The translations under genes and the position numbers were made by a program. The notes beneath the pieces were generated by a model. The model was given only the letters and a program-made list of their open reading frames with translations, had not been told where the DNA came from and made no database searches. From Thiothrix sp. (lineage in GTDB: Bacteria; Pseudomonadota; Gammaproteobacteria; Thiotrichales; Thiotrichaceae): a stretch of DNA of 32,224 bases. Below are positions 1-6,764 of this stretch, piece by piece. The stretch covers positions 1-32,224 of the forward strand of contig NZ_JAQTLS010000030.1 in assembly GCF_028714775.1 (NCBI RefSeq), in the 5' to 3' direction. The number at the start of each line of letters is the position of its first letter. The stretch's first letter is position 1.

Positions 1-300
1 AGCGGGGCAGACCTGAGCGGGGCAGACCTGAGCGGGGCAGACCTGAGCGGGGCAGACCTGAGCGGGGCAGACCTGAGCGGGGCAGACCTGAGCGGGGCAA
101 ACCTGAGCCGGGCAAACCTGAGCGGGGCAGACCTGAGCCGGGCAAACCTGAGCGGGGCAAACCTGAGCTGGGCAGACCTGAGCGGGGCAGACCTGAGCGG
201 GGCAGACCTGAGCGGGGCAGACCTGAGCGGGGCAAACCTGAGCTGGGCAGACCTGAGCGGGGCAAACCTGAGCGGGGCAGACCTGAGCCGGGCAGACGTG
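1..300 (+). repeat. Tandem array of 15-bp units, 20 copies
   Basis: The unit AGCGGGGCAGACCTG is repeated head to tail 20 times with no length change. Substitutions are almost confined to two positions. One is the first base of codon 2 (GGG, CGG or TGG, giving Gly, Arg or Trp). The other is the first base of codon 4 (GAC or AAC, giving Asp or Asn). The last unit has GTG for CTG. Such near-identity at DNA level, including synonymous sites, indicates recent expansion by slippage or unequal recombination. The array runs off the left edge, so its real copy number is unknown. Confidence 0.97.
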
Positions 301-519
301 TTTAGTGTTTCAGCATCAACTGCTACAAGTAATTACATGATTTTCATGACAAGTACGCATATAAAAATTGGATTCCAATTCCACGAGATAAAAGAGTGGT
401 TTTCATTCGATGATGAAAAAATACTTGAAATGGATTCAAGTCGTGCTCTCAAATTCTGGAGAAAATGGAAAGGAATTCTTGTGCAAGTAGCTACTGATAA
501 CGGGTGGTATCAGCCGTGA
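1..519 (+). CDS. Pentapeptide repeat protein, 5' end outside the window
   Basis: Frame 1 is open from the first base. It reads twenty consecutive pentapeptides ([20 protein letters not shown], last one SRADV) through base 300, then a 73-residue non-repeat tail ending at TGA 517-519. The pattern A(D/N)LSX is the classic pentapeptide repeat, which folds as a right-handed four-sided beta-helix; twenty units would give about five turns, and the array continues upstream. The tail ([10 protein letters not shown]..., then a Trp- and Lys-rich end) matches nothing I recognise. The true start is off-window. An internal GTG at 298 would give only the tail and is not a convincing start. The stop overlaps the next gene (GTGA). 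Known family members include gyrase-protecting DNA mimics, but nothing here fixes the function. Confidence 0.85.
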   Translation, partial: SGADLSGADLSGADLSGADLSGADLSGADLSGANLSRANLSGADLSRANLSGANLSWADLSGADLSGADLSGADLSGANLSWADLSGANLSGADLSRADVFSVSASTATSNYMIFMTSTHIKIGFQFHEIKEWFSFDDEKILEMDSSRALKFWRKWKGILVQVATDNGWYQP

Positions 520-791
520 AAGCATCAACTCTAATCAACTACTGGTTCAACGCAGTAAAAAGCGAAGGAAAAGGTAAGTGCCAGCAAGTAGCCGAGATCG
601 GAAACAAGGCGGGAGTTCACCAAAATACTATTTACAGGCTTTTGAACATTGGTAACGCGAACGTCTCAACGCTTGTTCAGTTACTTGAGGCCACAGGATA
701 CAGTTTGCAGATTGTTAATATTGAAACAGGTCGCACTGCTGAGGTAGAAGCAGCTATGCGAGAATTATTAACACCGGAGCGGAATACATGA
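516..791 (+). CDS. Small HTH DNA-binding protein (Xre/antitoxin-like)
   Basis: A 91-residue protein starting at GTG 516, chosen because it forms a GTGA overlap with the upstream stop; a GTG at 504 would add four residues. Residues about 25-65 ([12 protein letters not shown], then [19 protein letters not shown] and ATGYSLQIV) have the helix-turn-helix spacing of Cro/CI-type and HigA-like regulators: a helix, a turn at the Gly, a recognition helix with Q-NTIYRLL, and a trailing hydrophobic strand. The gene sits in a tight run with its neighbours (GTGA upstream, ATGA downstream). It could regulate the shared palindromic promoters of this prophage, but nothing in the sequence proves that. No toxin partner is evident. 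Confidence 0.6.
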   Translation: MKASTLINYWFNAVKSEGKGKCQQVAEIGNKAGVHQNTIYRLLNIGNANVSTLVQLLEATGYSLQIVNIETGRTAEVEAAMRELLTPERNT

Positions 792-1153
792 CTAAAGAAG
801 AATCAATTAAAAAGTCAATTCTTATTTGGAGTTGGCTTTACGAAAATCCTAAAATAAAAATCGGCAAGGATAGATTCAGGATTTCTGAAAAGATTCATGC
901 GTATATAGCGCTGGGACTTGATGGAGACGATGCTGATTGTCCGTTGTGTGAGTATGTGAATAGCCGTAATAGCACATGTGATTTTTGTCCAGCACATGGA
1001 TTATGGGGTACAGATAATGCAATGTGCCAGACTGATAGAGATAGCCCTTGGAATAAGTGGCGGCTCAATGGAACTGAGGAAAAGAAGAAGCAATCCGCCG
1101 GAGAGATGGTAGAGCTTCTTGGTCATGCGCTTGCCCGTTTGTCAGAAATGTAA
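788..1153 (+). CDS. Cysteine-rich phage protein, probable zinc binder
   Basis: A 121-residue protein starting at ATG 788 with an ATGA overlap onto the previous gene. Residues about 50-80 hold CPLC, then CDFCPAHG, then a further Cys, a pattern seen in many small phage proteins of unknown role that probably bind a metal. The N-terminus is Lys-rich with a Trp-containing helix and the C-terminus (GEMVELLGHALARLSEM) is a plausible amphipathic helix. No enzyme motif is visible. Its stop codon lies inside the palindromic operator that begins at 1149, so transcription entering from the left runs straight into the next promoter. Confidence 0.6.
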   Translation: MTKEESIKKSILIWSWLYENPKIKIGKDRFRISEKIHAYIALGLDGDDADCPLCEYVNSRNSTCDFCPAHGLWGTDNAMCQTDRDSPWNKWRLNGTEEKKKQSAGEMVELLGHALARLSEM

Positions 1154-1190
1154 AACAAAGATTTACAAATATTAGTGAATCTGGAATAAT
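1149..1190 (+). promoter_or_regulatory. Promoter P1 with palindromic operator over the -35 box
   Basis: The 19-bp palindrome TGTAAAACAAAGATTTACA (1149-1167) ends in a -35 box TTTACA (1162-1167). After 17 bp comes -10 AATAAT (1185-1190), followed by ACAC. The same 19-mer and the same spacing recur at the 14.1-kb minus-strand promoter, and a one-mismatch copy occurs at 3.19 kb. A dyad covering the -35 element is a typical repressor site. It drives the gene starting at 1235. Confidence 0.75.
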
Positions 1191-1234
1191 ACACAAATCG
1201 GACAACAACAACGAAGGCAAAAGAGGTATCAACC

Positions 1235-1459
1235 ATGTCACCAGAAGTTAAAGCGAAGATCGCAGCAGCGATGAAAGAAATGCAGGAATCAGACGCAAAG
1301 CGCAACGCAAAAAATGAAAGCATGAAGCTGCACATGTCGCCAGAAAGAAAGGCTGCAATTGCACGGACTGAGCAAAAGGCCATTGAACTAGCAAAGTTCA
1401 ATGCGCAGCGCCATGACTACACGTCTTGCGATAGAAAGTTATTCATAAGCAAAATGTAA
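1235..1459 (+). CDS. Small basic protein, unknown function
   Basis: A 74-residue Lys-, Ala- and Met-rich protein with two related openings, MSPEVKAKIAAAMKEMQ and MSPERKAAIARTEQKA (residues 1 and 34), which look like a short internal duplication of a helical unit beginning MSPE. It is preceded by the shared leader AAAAGAGGTATCAACC directly before ATG 1235, and by promoter P1. No family recognised. The strong promoter and ribosome site argue that it is translated. A nucleic-acid-associated or regulatory role is possible from its charge but not demonstrated. Confidence 0.6.
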   Translation: MSPEVKAKIAAAMKEMQESDAKRNAKNESMKLHMSPERKAAIARTEQKAIELAKFNAQRHDYTSCDRKLFISKM

Positions 1460-1471
1460 AAAACCATCTTC

Positions 1472-1497
1472 CAGTGCAGTTATAAACTGCTGCACTG
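1472..1497 (+). terminator. Hairpin between genes, possible terminator
   Basis: CAGTGCA (1472-1478) pairs with TGCACTG (1491-1497), with an alternative inner stem around TATAA. It lies between the stop at 1459 and the start at 1532. The T-run that follows (TTTTT, near 1506) is about nine bases from the stem, so termination would be inefficient. It may instead protect or attenuate the mRNA. Confidence 0.35.
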
Positions 1498-1531
1498 TGA
1501 GAAAGTTTTTAACCACGACGGAGTATATAAA

Positions 1532-1963
1532 ATGCAAGCACTTGCTACAGTAAATTTGAAAAGCATCCCGAATCTTGATGAGGCCAAAGAGGATGTTGTT
1601 TCAGTCGGGTCTGAATACTGGACACCAGAAAACGTTGGTGAATCTAAGCGCGGCTTCGTGCTTGGAATCGAAGTACAACGCCATGAACGCCAGAGCGATG
1701 ACACAAAATCAACTGGTGAAGTTGATATGATCGAATTGCCGTGTGTCGTTTTTGCAGAACAAACCAAGGAAGGTTTTAAGCAGTATTCAAACGGCTCCAA
1801 GCGCCTTGTTGCTATGATTAGCGACGGCGTTACTTCAGGTCGCATCAAGTACGGCGAAACCCCGCTACAGATCAAGTATGCAGGTAAGAAGAAAAACAAA
1901 ACCAATGCGTTCAAATCTGACGCTTGGGATGTTCGCACGCTGATTATCCAAGCCGCTGCATAA
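1532..1963 (+). CDS. Phage protein, candidate single-strand DNA-binding or annealing protein
   Basis: A 143-residue protein starting at ATG 1532 after ACGGAGT. It alternates beta-like and charged stretches; the C-terminal part (TPLQIKYAGKKKNKTNAF, then WDVRTLII) resembles the last strands of an OB-type fold with a basic loop, suitable for nucleic acid binding. I do not recognise a named family. Its stop overlaps the exonuclease start (TAATG), so the two are co-translated. Phage recombination exonucleases are usually paired with a single-strand DNA-binding or annealing partner, which is the main reason for this guess. Confidence 0.45.
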   Translation: MQALATVNLKSIPNLDEAKEDVVSVGSEYWTPENVGESKRGFVLGIEVQRHERQSDDTKSTGEVDMIELPCVVFAEQTKEGFKQYSNGSKRLVAMISDGVTSGRIKYGETPLQIKYAGKKKNKTNAFKSDAWDVRTLIIQAAA

Positions 1964-2817
1964 TGGTTCCTCTAACATCCTTGTCAAGCCTTCCTCTTCT
2001 GGGGGAGGCGCTGGAAAGTGAGGAAATCCAAACGAGGGAACATGAATGGCTTAAGCAGCGGCTCGGTAAGTTCACCGGGTCGGAGTTTCACCGCCTGATG
2101 TCAGATGGTCGTGTTAATTTTAAGGAAAAAATTACCGTGTCCGGCGCTCGCGGCTCTTACGTTGTTGATATTGACGGAAAGCAGCAAGAGGCAAGTCTAT
2201 CAGCAACAAAGGCAGCGGCAAACGACTGGATTAAGTCATGGAAGGCGGAAGAGGCAAAGTCTAGGCTTTCTGTTGGAGCTGAATCCTACGTACTGGAAAA
2301 AGCTGCTGAAATGCTGGCTAGCATTGACCTTGATGGTTATGTTTCGCCTGCAATGATGTGGGGAAAGGAATACGAAGCAGAAGCCATTCAGTTCTTTGCT
2401 GATCGCACCGGGATTAATCCGTACATGACAGGTGATAGCCAAGAGTTAATCCTATCTGCGTGCGGTAACTACGGTGTAACGCCTGATGGACTAATAGGGA
2501 TGCACTCTGGCCTTGAGGTTAAATGCCCGCAGTACAATACGCACATTAAGTACTTGCTGATGCGCGTCCTTGATGACTTTAAGGAGTTGTGCGCTGATTA
2601 CTACTGGCAAGTGCAAGGATGCTTGCTTGTAACAGGGCGCGAGGAGTGGGAGTTCATTTCTTACAATCCAACGTTCAAGGACGATGAGCACAAAATGAAA
2701 CGTTTAGTAATTCCGCGTGTTGAACATGACATTGCAAGGCTTGAAAAGAAAGTTCAGCTTGCTATTGAAATGCGGGATGGTGTTTTAAATTCGTTGAAAA
2801 CCAACAAATTAAAATAG
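1963..2817 (+). CDS. YqaJ-family recombination exonuclease
   Basis: A 284-residue protein. The frame is open 13 codons further upstream, but ATG 1963, overlapping the previous stop as TAATG, is the natural start. Motifs in order match the lambda-exonuclease/YqaJ nuclease fold: KQRLGKFTGSEFHRLM (about 31-46), the helix with acidic residues GKEYEAEA (134-141), the metal aspartate in TPDGLIG (173-179), LEVKCP with the E-x-K pair (184-189), and YWQVQGCLLVTG (214-225). These enzymes chew one strand of double-stranded DNA ends to start phage homologous recombination. The 60-residue stretch between the first and second motifs is longer than in compact members. Neighbouring small genes probably belong to the same recombination operon. 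Confidence 0.9.
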   Translation: MVPLTSLSSLPLLGEALESEEIQTREHEWLKQRLGKFTGSEFHRLMSDGRVNFKEKITVSGARGSYVVDIDGKQQEASLSATKAAANDWIKSWKAEEAKSRLSVGAESYVLEKAAEMLASIDLDGYVSPAMMWGKEYEAEAIQFFADRTGINPYMTGDSQELILSACGNYGVTPDGLIGMHSGLEVKCPQYNTHIKYLLMRVLDDFKELCADYYWQVQGCLLVTGREEWEFISYNPTFKDDEHKMKRLVIPRVEHDIARLEKKVQLAIEMRDGVLNSLKTNKLK

Positions 2818-2826
2818 GTGCAAAAA

Positions 2827-3120
2827 ATGAAAATCCCTAGAATTCCAATGTATATGTACTGCCACATGAGCAGGCCGAAAAGTCATGGAGGTAGCACTTA
2901 CATTTATCGAAATGACGAACTTGGCCTTAATCGCTGGAGCGACGCTAGCGGCTCAAAGTTTTACATAATGGAAATCTCAGAATCAGACGAATTCACGGAT
3001 GAAGATCAGGAAATAAAAATCCCTGCGCTTCCTTTAGTTTGGTTTGATACTCCAGAACAGCTTTTCTTGCGATTTCCAGAAATACTTGAAAAAGCAAACG
3101 AGTTGTACGCCTCTGGCTAG
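2827..3120 (+). CDS. Small hypothetical protein of the recombination operon
   Basis: A 97-residue protein. ATG 2827 is preferred because an AGGTG ribosome site lies just upstream; a GTG at 2818 would add three residues. Composition is acidic in the middle (SESDEFTDEDQEIKIP) with a C-terminal helical region (FDTPEQLFLRFPEILEKANELYA). No domain recognised. It starts nine bases after the exonuclease stop and is the last gene before a strong terminator, so it closes this operon. Confidence 0.55.
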   Translation: MKIPRIPMYMYCHMSRPKSHGGSTYIYRNDELGLNRWSDASGSKFYIMEISESDEFTDEDQEIKIPALPLVWFDTPEQLFLRFPEILEKANELYASG

Positions 3121-3146
3121 ACGACTTAAGCGCTTGAAACAACAAC

Positions 3147-3173
3147 AAGCCCGGAACTACACCGGGCTTTTTC
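3147..3173 (+). terminator. Rho-independent terminator
   Basis: AAGCCCGG (3147-3154) pairs with CCGGGCTT (3162-3169) around a 7-base loop and is followed by T residues. It ends the recombination operon before promoter P2. Confidence 0.9.
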
Positions 3174-3191
3174 ATGTCCGTTCGTCTTATA

Positions 3192-3233
3192 TGTAAAACT
3201 AAGATTTACACCATTCATGTTTTTCGGTAATAT
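3192..3233 (+). promoter_or_regulatory. Promoter P2 with the same palindromic operator
   Basis: TGTAAAACTAAGATTTACA (3192-3210) differs from the P1 operator by one base. -35 TTTACA (3205-3210), 17 bp, -10 TAATAT (3228-3233). Transcription would start near 3240, leaving a leader of about 140 bases before the gene at 3384 in which I see no other convincing element. Confidence 0.72.
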
Positions 3234-3383
3234 CTCCACATGCACAACGCCACGCGCACGCAGCAATCAGGAAGATTGTGACCAGTCGTGACAACGGAAG
3301 ACTGGGAATGTTGATAGGAACAAGAAGCAGCGCGGCACGAAGTCTTAGCGGAATGTGCGTATTAACCAAAGAGGTATCAAACC

Positions 3384-4364
3384 ATGCAAGATGTAAAACT
3401 AGAAGGACGTGCAAAAGTATTTGCAGATATTGTAGAACGTGAGGTGATTAAGGCTGTAGCTGCTGAACGGGCAAGAGTTGAAAAGGTTGCCAAAGCTATG
3501 ATTGATGAATCAATGATTGAAGTTGAAAATCCTCCAAAAAGCAAGGTTGCTAACCTTGCGAAAAGAACAGGAACCGTTTTTGCCATTGGCATTGCAACGG
3601 CTGTAACAACGGTTGCCATACTCCACACTTGGGATGCCGTTGAATCAGGCTGGAACCCGCTAGGTTTTGGCGGAAAGGCTGAAGCTGTTGCTGACACAAA
3701 GCAGATCGGAAAAGGCGGAACAGTTGACTCGCCAAAGACAGACTACCGAGAAGAACTGCTTACCAGTGAACAGCGCAATGCGGCGCGTGATGTTGCACAA
3801 GGCCGGTCTGCATCTGTTTTGCCAATGTCATCGGTAGTTTCGACGACAATTGCAGCGACTTCAAGTAGTGATTCAAAGCCAGCATCAGCACGAGCAGCAC
3901 AAGTACGAGAAGAAGCACCAGCGCAAGTTCTAAAGCGCGGAGAAAAGCCAGCGCCAGAACAAGCGAAGGTTTCCACGCATGGCGCAAATAAAGGAAGCCA
4001 TGCAGGCAGCAAGCAAGCCCAGCAGCAGGCAGCAAAGGCTAGCGACAAGCAAGAACCGCTAGCATGGGATGGCTGGGCAAAGATCGCGCCAGATACGGCA
4101 GCAAAGCCAGTTTGGGAAACGGCGTATATCGACAAAGGAGCAGGAACGCTTGCTGAGCGCATCAAGCAAAACAAAAGCGACAAGGGAACCTACGGGTACA
4201 AGCCAACAAGCACGGAAGGCCGCAGCCTAGAGTCAGAATATAAGCGTCTTGGTGAGGCGAAGTTTTGCAGAGATCACGCAAAGGAAGCGTCATGGTTTTG
4301 TTCTGGAGCAGAAAGCGCAGAAGTTCATATGTACGACAGAGCAACAGTCGTGGCAGGTCGTTAA
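3384..4364 (+). CDS. Single-pass membrane protein with long Ala/Lys/Gln linker
   Basis: A 326-residue protein starting at ATG 3384 behind the shared CAAAGAGGTATCAAACC leader. Residues 1-60 are a charged cytoplasmic-type segment. About 62-81 (TGTVFAIGIATAVTTVAIL) form a membrane helix. Residues about 120-230 are a low-complexity Ala-, Ser-, Gln- and Lys-rich stretch suited to spanning the periplasm. The C-terminal region contains two Cys (FCRDHAKEASWFCSG) that could form a disulfide. No family recognised. It is followed after two bases by the secreted lysozyme-like gene, suggesting that the pair acts together at the cell envelope, perhaps in lysis or in modifying the host surface. Confidence 0.65.
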   Translation: MQDVKLEGRAKVFADIVEREVIKAVAAERARVEKVAKAMIDESMIEVENPPKSKVANLAKRTGTVFAIGIATAVTTVAILHTWDAVESGWNPLGFGGKAEAVADTKQIGKGGTVDSPKTDYREELLTSEQRNAARDVAQGRSASVLPMSSVVSTTIAATSSSDSKPASARAAQVREEAPAQVLKRGEKPAPEQAKVSTHGANKGSHAGSKQAQQQAAKASDKQEPLAWDGWAKIAPDTAAKPVWETAYIDKGAGTLAERIKQNKSDKGTYGYKPTSTEGRSLESEYKRLGEAKFCRDHAKEASWFCSGAESAEVHMYDRATVVAGR

Positions 4365-4366
4365 CC

Positions 4367-5203
4367 ATGTGGCGTATATGGACAATGGCAGCGTTCGGCA
4401 GCGTCGGAGTTGCCCAGTACCAAGGATTGCCGATTGCTGACGGTTTTGCGCGTGCTGTTCAGAATTCTGCGGTTGCTGTTCAGAAAGACGATGCTGAGTA
4501 CTTTGAGCGCGGAATACAAAGCGCTGAACGCTTGCTTAGCACGGTGTTCGGCGCTGGTGAGCTTGAGTACAGCCTAATTCCTCCATCAGCCTATGACAGC
4601 CCTGTGCCTGATTCTGTCCGGCATGGCGCATCAAGTGAAACGCTGGCTATGTTGGTGCACATCGGAGAATCGCGGCGTAGGGGGTACAACGACTATAACC
4701 GTGGCAGTGATAAATGTCGTGGCAGTAACGCGGCAAACATCGCGCTTACCGACATGACATTTGCTCAGATCGCGGCAAAGCAACGCCTTCCGCGCTGTCA
4801 CCCGCAAAAGTTTCTTGCCGTTGGCAGGTATCAGGACATTGACGTTACCCGTGCTATGCGTGCGCTGAATATCAAGCCGTTCTACCGCTACACCGAGGCA
4901 ATGCAAGATGCCGTCTTTGCTTATTACCTGACGCAAAGCAAGCAGCCGATGATTGCCCACTACATCCGCACTGGCAAAAACTTGCGCGGCGCTGGTCACG
5001 CGATGGCGGCAGAGTGGGCAAGCATACAAAGCCCGCTTAAAGGCCGGGGGCTGTACGACGGAAAAGGCACAAACAAGGCGCACATCAAGGCGCTTCGCGT
5101 TGTCGAGGCGCTGCAACGGGCGCGGCTTACTTACATCGCACAACGAAAGGACGGGGCTAATGACCAAGCGGCCTACGCTGTTGCTGTTGGCATAAAGTCA
5201 TGA
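4367..5203 (+). CDS. Secreted lysozyme-like muralytic enzyme
   Basis: A 278-residue protein. ATG 4367, two bases after the previous stop, is chosen because it creates a short hydrophobic leader (WTMAAFGSVGVAQ); the frame is open upstream but overlaps the previous gene. The middle carries the layout of a phage lysozyme/transglycosylase-like domain: HIGESRRRGYNDYNRGS with a candidate catalytic Glu, then LTDMTFAQIAAKQ, then FLAVGRYQDI, a helix ending in MQDAVFAYYL, and AAEWASIQSP followed by GRGLYDGKGTNKAHIKAL. This order (E-YN-RG, T-EI--Q, AVGRYQ, QD, EWAS, GxGxN-AH) is what I know from phage lysozyme-like proteins. It would cut peptidoglycan glycan strands. A second, unrelated cell-wall enzyme lies at 6075. 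Confidence 0.65.
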   Translation: MWRIWTMAAFGSVGVAQYQGLPIADGFARAVQNSAVAVQKDDAEYFERGIQSAERLLSTVFGAGELEYSLIPPSAYDSPVPDSVRHGASSETLAMLVHIGESRRRGYNDYNRGSDKCRGSNAANIALTDMTFAQIAAKQRLPRCHPQKFLAVGRYQDIDVTRAMRALNIKPFYRYTEAMQDAVFAYYLTQSKQPMIAHYIRTGKNLRGAGHAMAAEWASIQSPLKGRGLYDGKGTNKAHIKALRVVEALQRARLTYIAQRKDGANDQAAYAVAVGIKS

Positions 5204-5346
5204 ATGGGTTGCAATTCGCGGCGCGGTTTTTCTTGGGGCTATGCTGTCGTGATTCAAAAAAGATAAGTTCCCGGCTAAAACAGATAAAAGCCGCCGAACT
5301 AAGGAATGAGATATTGAAACAATGCAAGGAGTTAAATAAAAAATGA
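5200..5346 (+). CDS. 48-residue protein, coupled to both neighbours
   Basis: ATG 5200 overlaps the previous stop (ATGA) and its own TGA 5344-5346 overlaps the next start (ATGA). The product begins with a short hydrophobic stretch (LQFAARFFLGLCCRD) and continues as a Lys/Glu-rich helix (SRLKQIKAAELRNEILKQCKEL). The hydrophobic start with paired Cys, followed by a charged helix, faintly recalls small lysis or spanin-type proteins, but there is no clear lipobox. The double ATGA coupling is the main evidence that it is a gene. Confidence 0.5.
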   Translation: MNGLQFAARFFLGLCCRDSKKISSRLKQIKAAELRNEILKQCKELNKK

Positions 5347-5747
5347 GCAAGGTTAATTTTGACGCAGTTCAGATCGCTGGTTTTATTGGTGTTACGCCAG
5401 CAACAGTATTCAGGATGGTTTTGCGCGGTGATTTTCCGAAAAGCACGGAGAAAAGTTGTAGCGGCGGTTTCATGTGGGGCGCTGATGTTTTCAAGGCGTG
5501 GTCTGACAGCAATCCGCACTGGTTCACCAAGGTTTCAGCGGGTGACGTTCAGGCGCTTGAAGCCTGCAAAATACTTGGCGCATCAATGCCAAAGCTGTAC
5601 CGAATGATTAAAAGCGGTGCTGTTCCTGCCCCGTCACTGGCGCGGCGTGCCGGAGGAAGAGGGATGTACGGCGGGCTTGTGAAGGTCTGGAGGCGTTCGG
5701 ATATTCAGGGGATTGCAAAAAAAGAAGAGGTGAAACATGCGGCATAA
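5343..5747 (+). CDS. Tandem HTH DNA-binding protein (two excisionase/MerR-like units)
   Basis: A 134-residue protein starting at ATG 5343, with AAGGAG about 12 bases upstream. Two similar halves are visible. Residues 6-60: VQIAGFIGVTPATVFRMVLRGDFP, then a wing, then ADVFKAWSDSNP. Residues 72-125: ACKILGASMPKLYRMIKSGAVPAP, then a wing, then VWRRSDIQGIAKKEE. Each half has the winged helix-turn-helix layout of AlpA/excisionase-type proteins (helix-G-helix with a following R/K-S/G-A-hP turn and a final W-xx-D/E helix). Such proteins bind DNA in excision, regulation or packaging-site recognition. Two tandem units in one chain suggest binding to a two-part site. The specific role is not visible. 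Confidence 0.6.
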   Translation: MSKVNFDAVQIAGFIGVTPATVFRMVLRGDFPKSTEKSCSGGFMWGADVFKAWSDSNPHWFTKVSAGDVQALEACKILGASMPKLYRMIKSGAVPAPSLARRAGGRGMYGGLVKVWRRSDIQGIAKKEEVKHAA

Positions 5748-5943
5748 TGTAAAGCAGATAATCATATCGTTTGATCGCTGGATGCGTAAACGTGTTTACG
5801 GAAACGCGCACGGGGTTCAGGCAGGCGCTTACGACGCAAGGCTACTTGAGCTTGCAGAGGATTACGCAATGGATATTGAAGAGCCTGACATGCACGGGTT
5901 TGGTGATTTTGTGCCACGCCCTGAATACAGGCTGTCTCGTTAA
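5737..5943 (+). CDS. Small hypothetical protein
   Basis: A 68-residue protein starting at ATG 5737 behind AAGAAGAGG and overlapping the previous gene by 11 bases. It is mixed-charge (ISFDRWMRKRVYG, then LLELAEDYAMDIEEPDMHGFGDFVPRPEYRLSR) with no recognised motif. It is the last gene before the terminator at 5997. Confidence 0.5.
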   Translation: MRHNVKQIIISFDRWMRKRVYGNAHGVQAGAYDARLLELAEDYAMDIEEPDMHGFGDFVPRPEYRLSR

Positions 5944-5996
5944 TCCTATAGAAAGTATTGCGCACAACTATTAAGCACGCATACCGTGAAACAGCA

Positions 5997-6019
5997 GGCC
6001 GGGAACTCCCCGGCTTTTT
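5997..6019 (+). terminator. Rho-independent terminator
   Basis: GCCGGG (5998-6003) pairs with CCCGGC (6009-6014) around AACTC and is followed by TTTTT. It separates the regulator genes from the lysis cassette. Confidence 0.88.
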
Positions 6020-6044
6020 GTTGTGCGTAAACCTTTGCTATACT
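6016..6044 (+). promoter_or_regulatory. Possible promoter of the lysis/packaging operon
   Basis: A -10-like TATACT (6039-6044) lies 30 bases before the start at 6075, just after a terminator, where a promoter is expected. The -35 is poor (TTTTGT at 6016 with 17-bp spacing), so this may need an activator. No further promoter is obvious until 12.5 kb, making it a candidate late promoter. Confidence 0.35.
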
Positions 6045-6074
6045 TGCTTTAATCTTTTTGGACAGGATAAGACC

Positions 6075-6764
6075 ATGAACCCTATCGACAGCCTGAAAAC
6101 ACAAATCCTATCCGGCGCTGTTCGCCATGCCGTTGGGTGGATTGGCGCGGCGCTGGTTGCCCGTGGCTACATTGGAGGCGTTGACCCTGCAATGGTCGAC
6201 CAGATCGCTGGCGCTATCATGATGGGCGCATCTTTGGTTTGGTCAGCGCGTGACAAGATCGTTAAGGCTGACGCGGTGAAGAAGGTTGATGTTCCGGCAG
6301 AGCCAGAAACGCCGTTTGATACACCAGAGGCAGAACCAGCGGCTGAGTTCAGCAAGGGATTCTTCTTGTCAGAACGAAGCAAGGCAAACCTTGATGACGT
6401 TCATCCATCGCTTGTGAGGGTAATCACCGCTGCAATTGTCGCATCACCGGAAGACTTCACGGTGATCGAAGGGAAGCGCACAAGAGAACGCCAGCTTGAG
6501 CTTTACAACGCAGTTCCACGGCGAACATGGACGCTGAACAGCTTGCATCTCGAACAGCCTGATGGTTTTGGGCACGCCGTAGACTTGGCAATCATCGAAA
6601 ACGGAAAGGTTGTTGATGATTTATCACGGTACGAAGCAATAAACGCCCATATCCAGCAAATAGCATTCAAGCTAGGAGTTGGTGGAATTGAGTGGGGCGG
6701 AGACTGGAAGCAGCGCGACGGCCTGCACTGGCAGATAAAGACGGGGGCGGGTAATGCTAAGTAA
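6075..6764 (+). CDS. Holin-like domain fused to M15 peptidoglycan peptidase
   Basis: A 229-residue protein; ATG 6075 follows ACAGGA and is preferred over an open upstream extension. Residues about 1-63 (VRHAVGWIGAALVARGYIGG, then DPAMVDQIAGAIMMGASLVWSARDK) match the layout of short Pam3-gp28-type putative phage holins: two hydrophobic helices with a Gly-Asp-Pro loop. A Pro/Glu/Ala linker (72-92) leads to an M15 L-alanyl-D-glutamate/D-Ala carboxypeptidase-like domain: EGKRTRERQLELY (132-144), SLHLEQPDGFGHAVDLA (156-172) with H158 and D170, and DGLHWQ with H218 as zinc ligands. The segment between H158 and GHAVD is about five residues longer than usual. It would cut stem peptides of peptidoglycan during lysis. 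The fusion could tether the enzyme to the inner membrane. Confidence 0.78.
   Translation: MNPIDSLKTQILSGAVRHAVGWIGAALVARGYIGGVDPAMVDQIAGAIMMGASLVWSARDKIVKADAVKKVDVPAEPETPFDTPEAEPAAEFSKGFFLSERSKANLDDVHPSLVRVITAAIVASPEDFTVIEGKRTRERQLELYNAVPRRTWTLNSLHLEQPDGFGHAVDLAIIENGKVVDDLSRYEAINAHIQQIAFKLGVGGIEWGGDWKQRDGLHWQIKTGAGNAK

Noticed and set aside
1-300. CRISPR array
   Set aside because: Units are directly adjacent without spacers and keep a coding frame as pentapeptides.
1480-1938. 152-codon minus-strand frame
   Set aside because: Opposite the gene at 1532, which has overlaps and a ribosome site; no features of its own.
3240-3281. 13-codon leader peptide at the P2 start site
   Set aside because: It begins at the predicted first base of the transcript with no ribosome site; probably chance.
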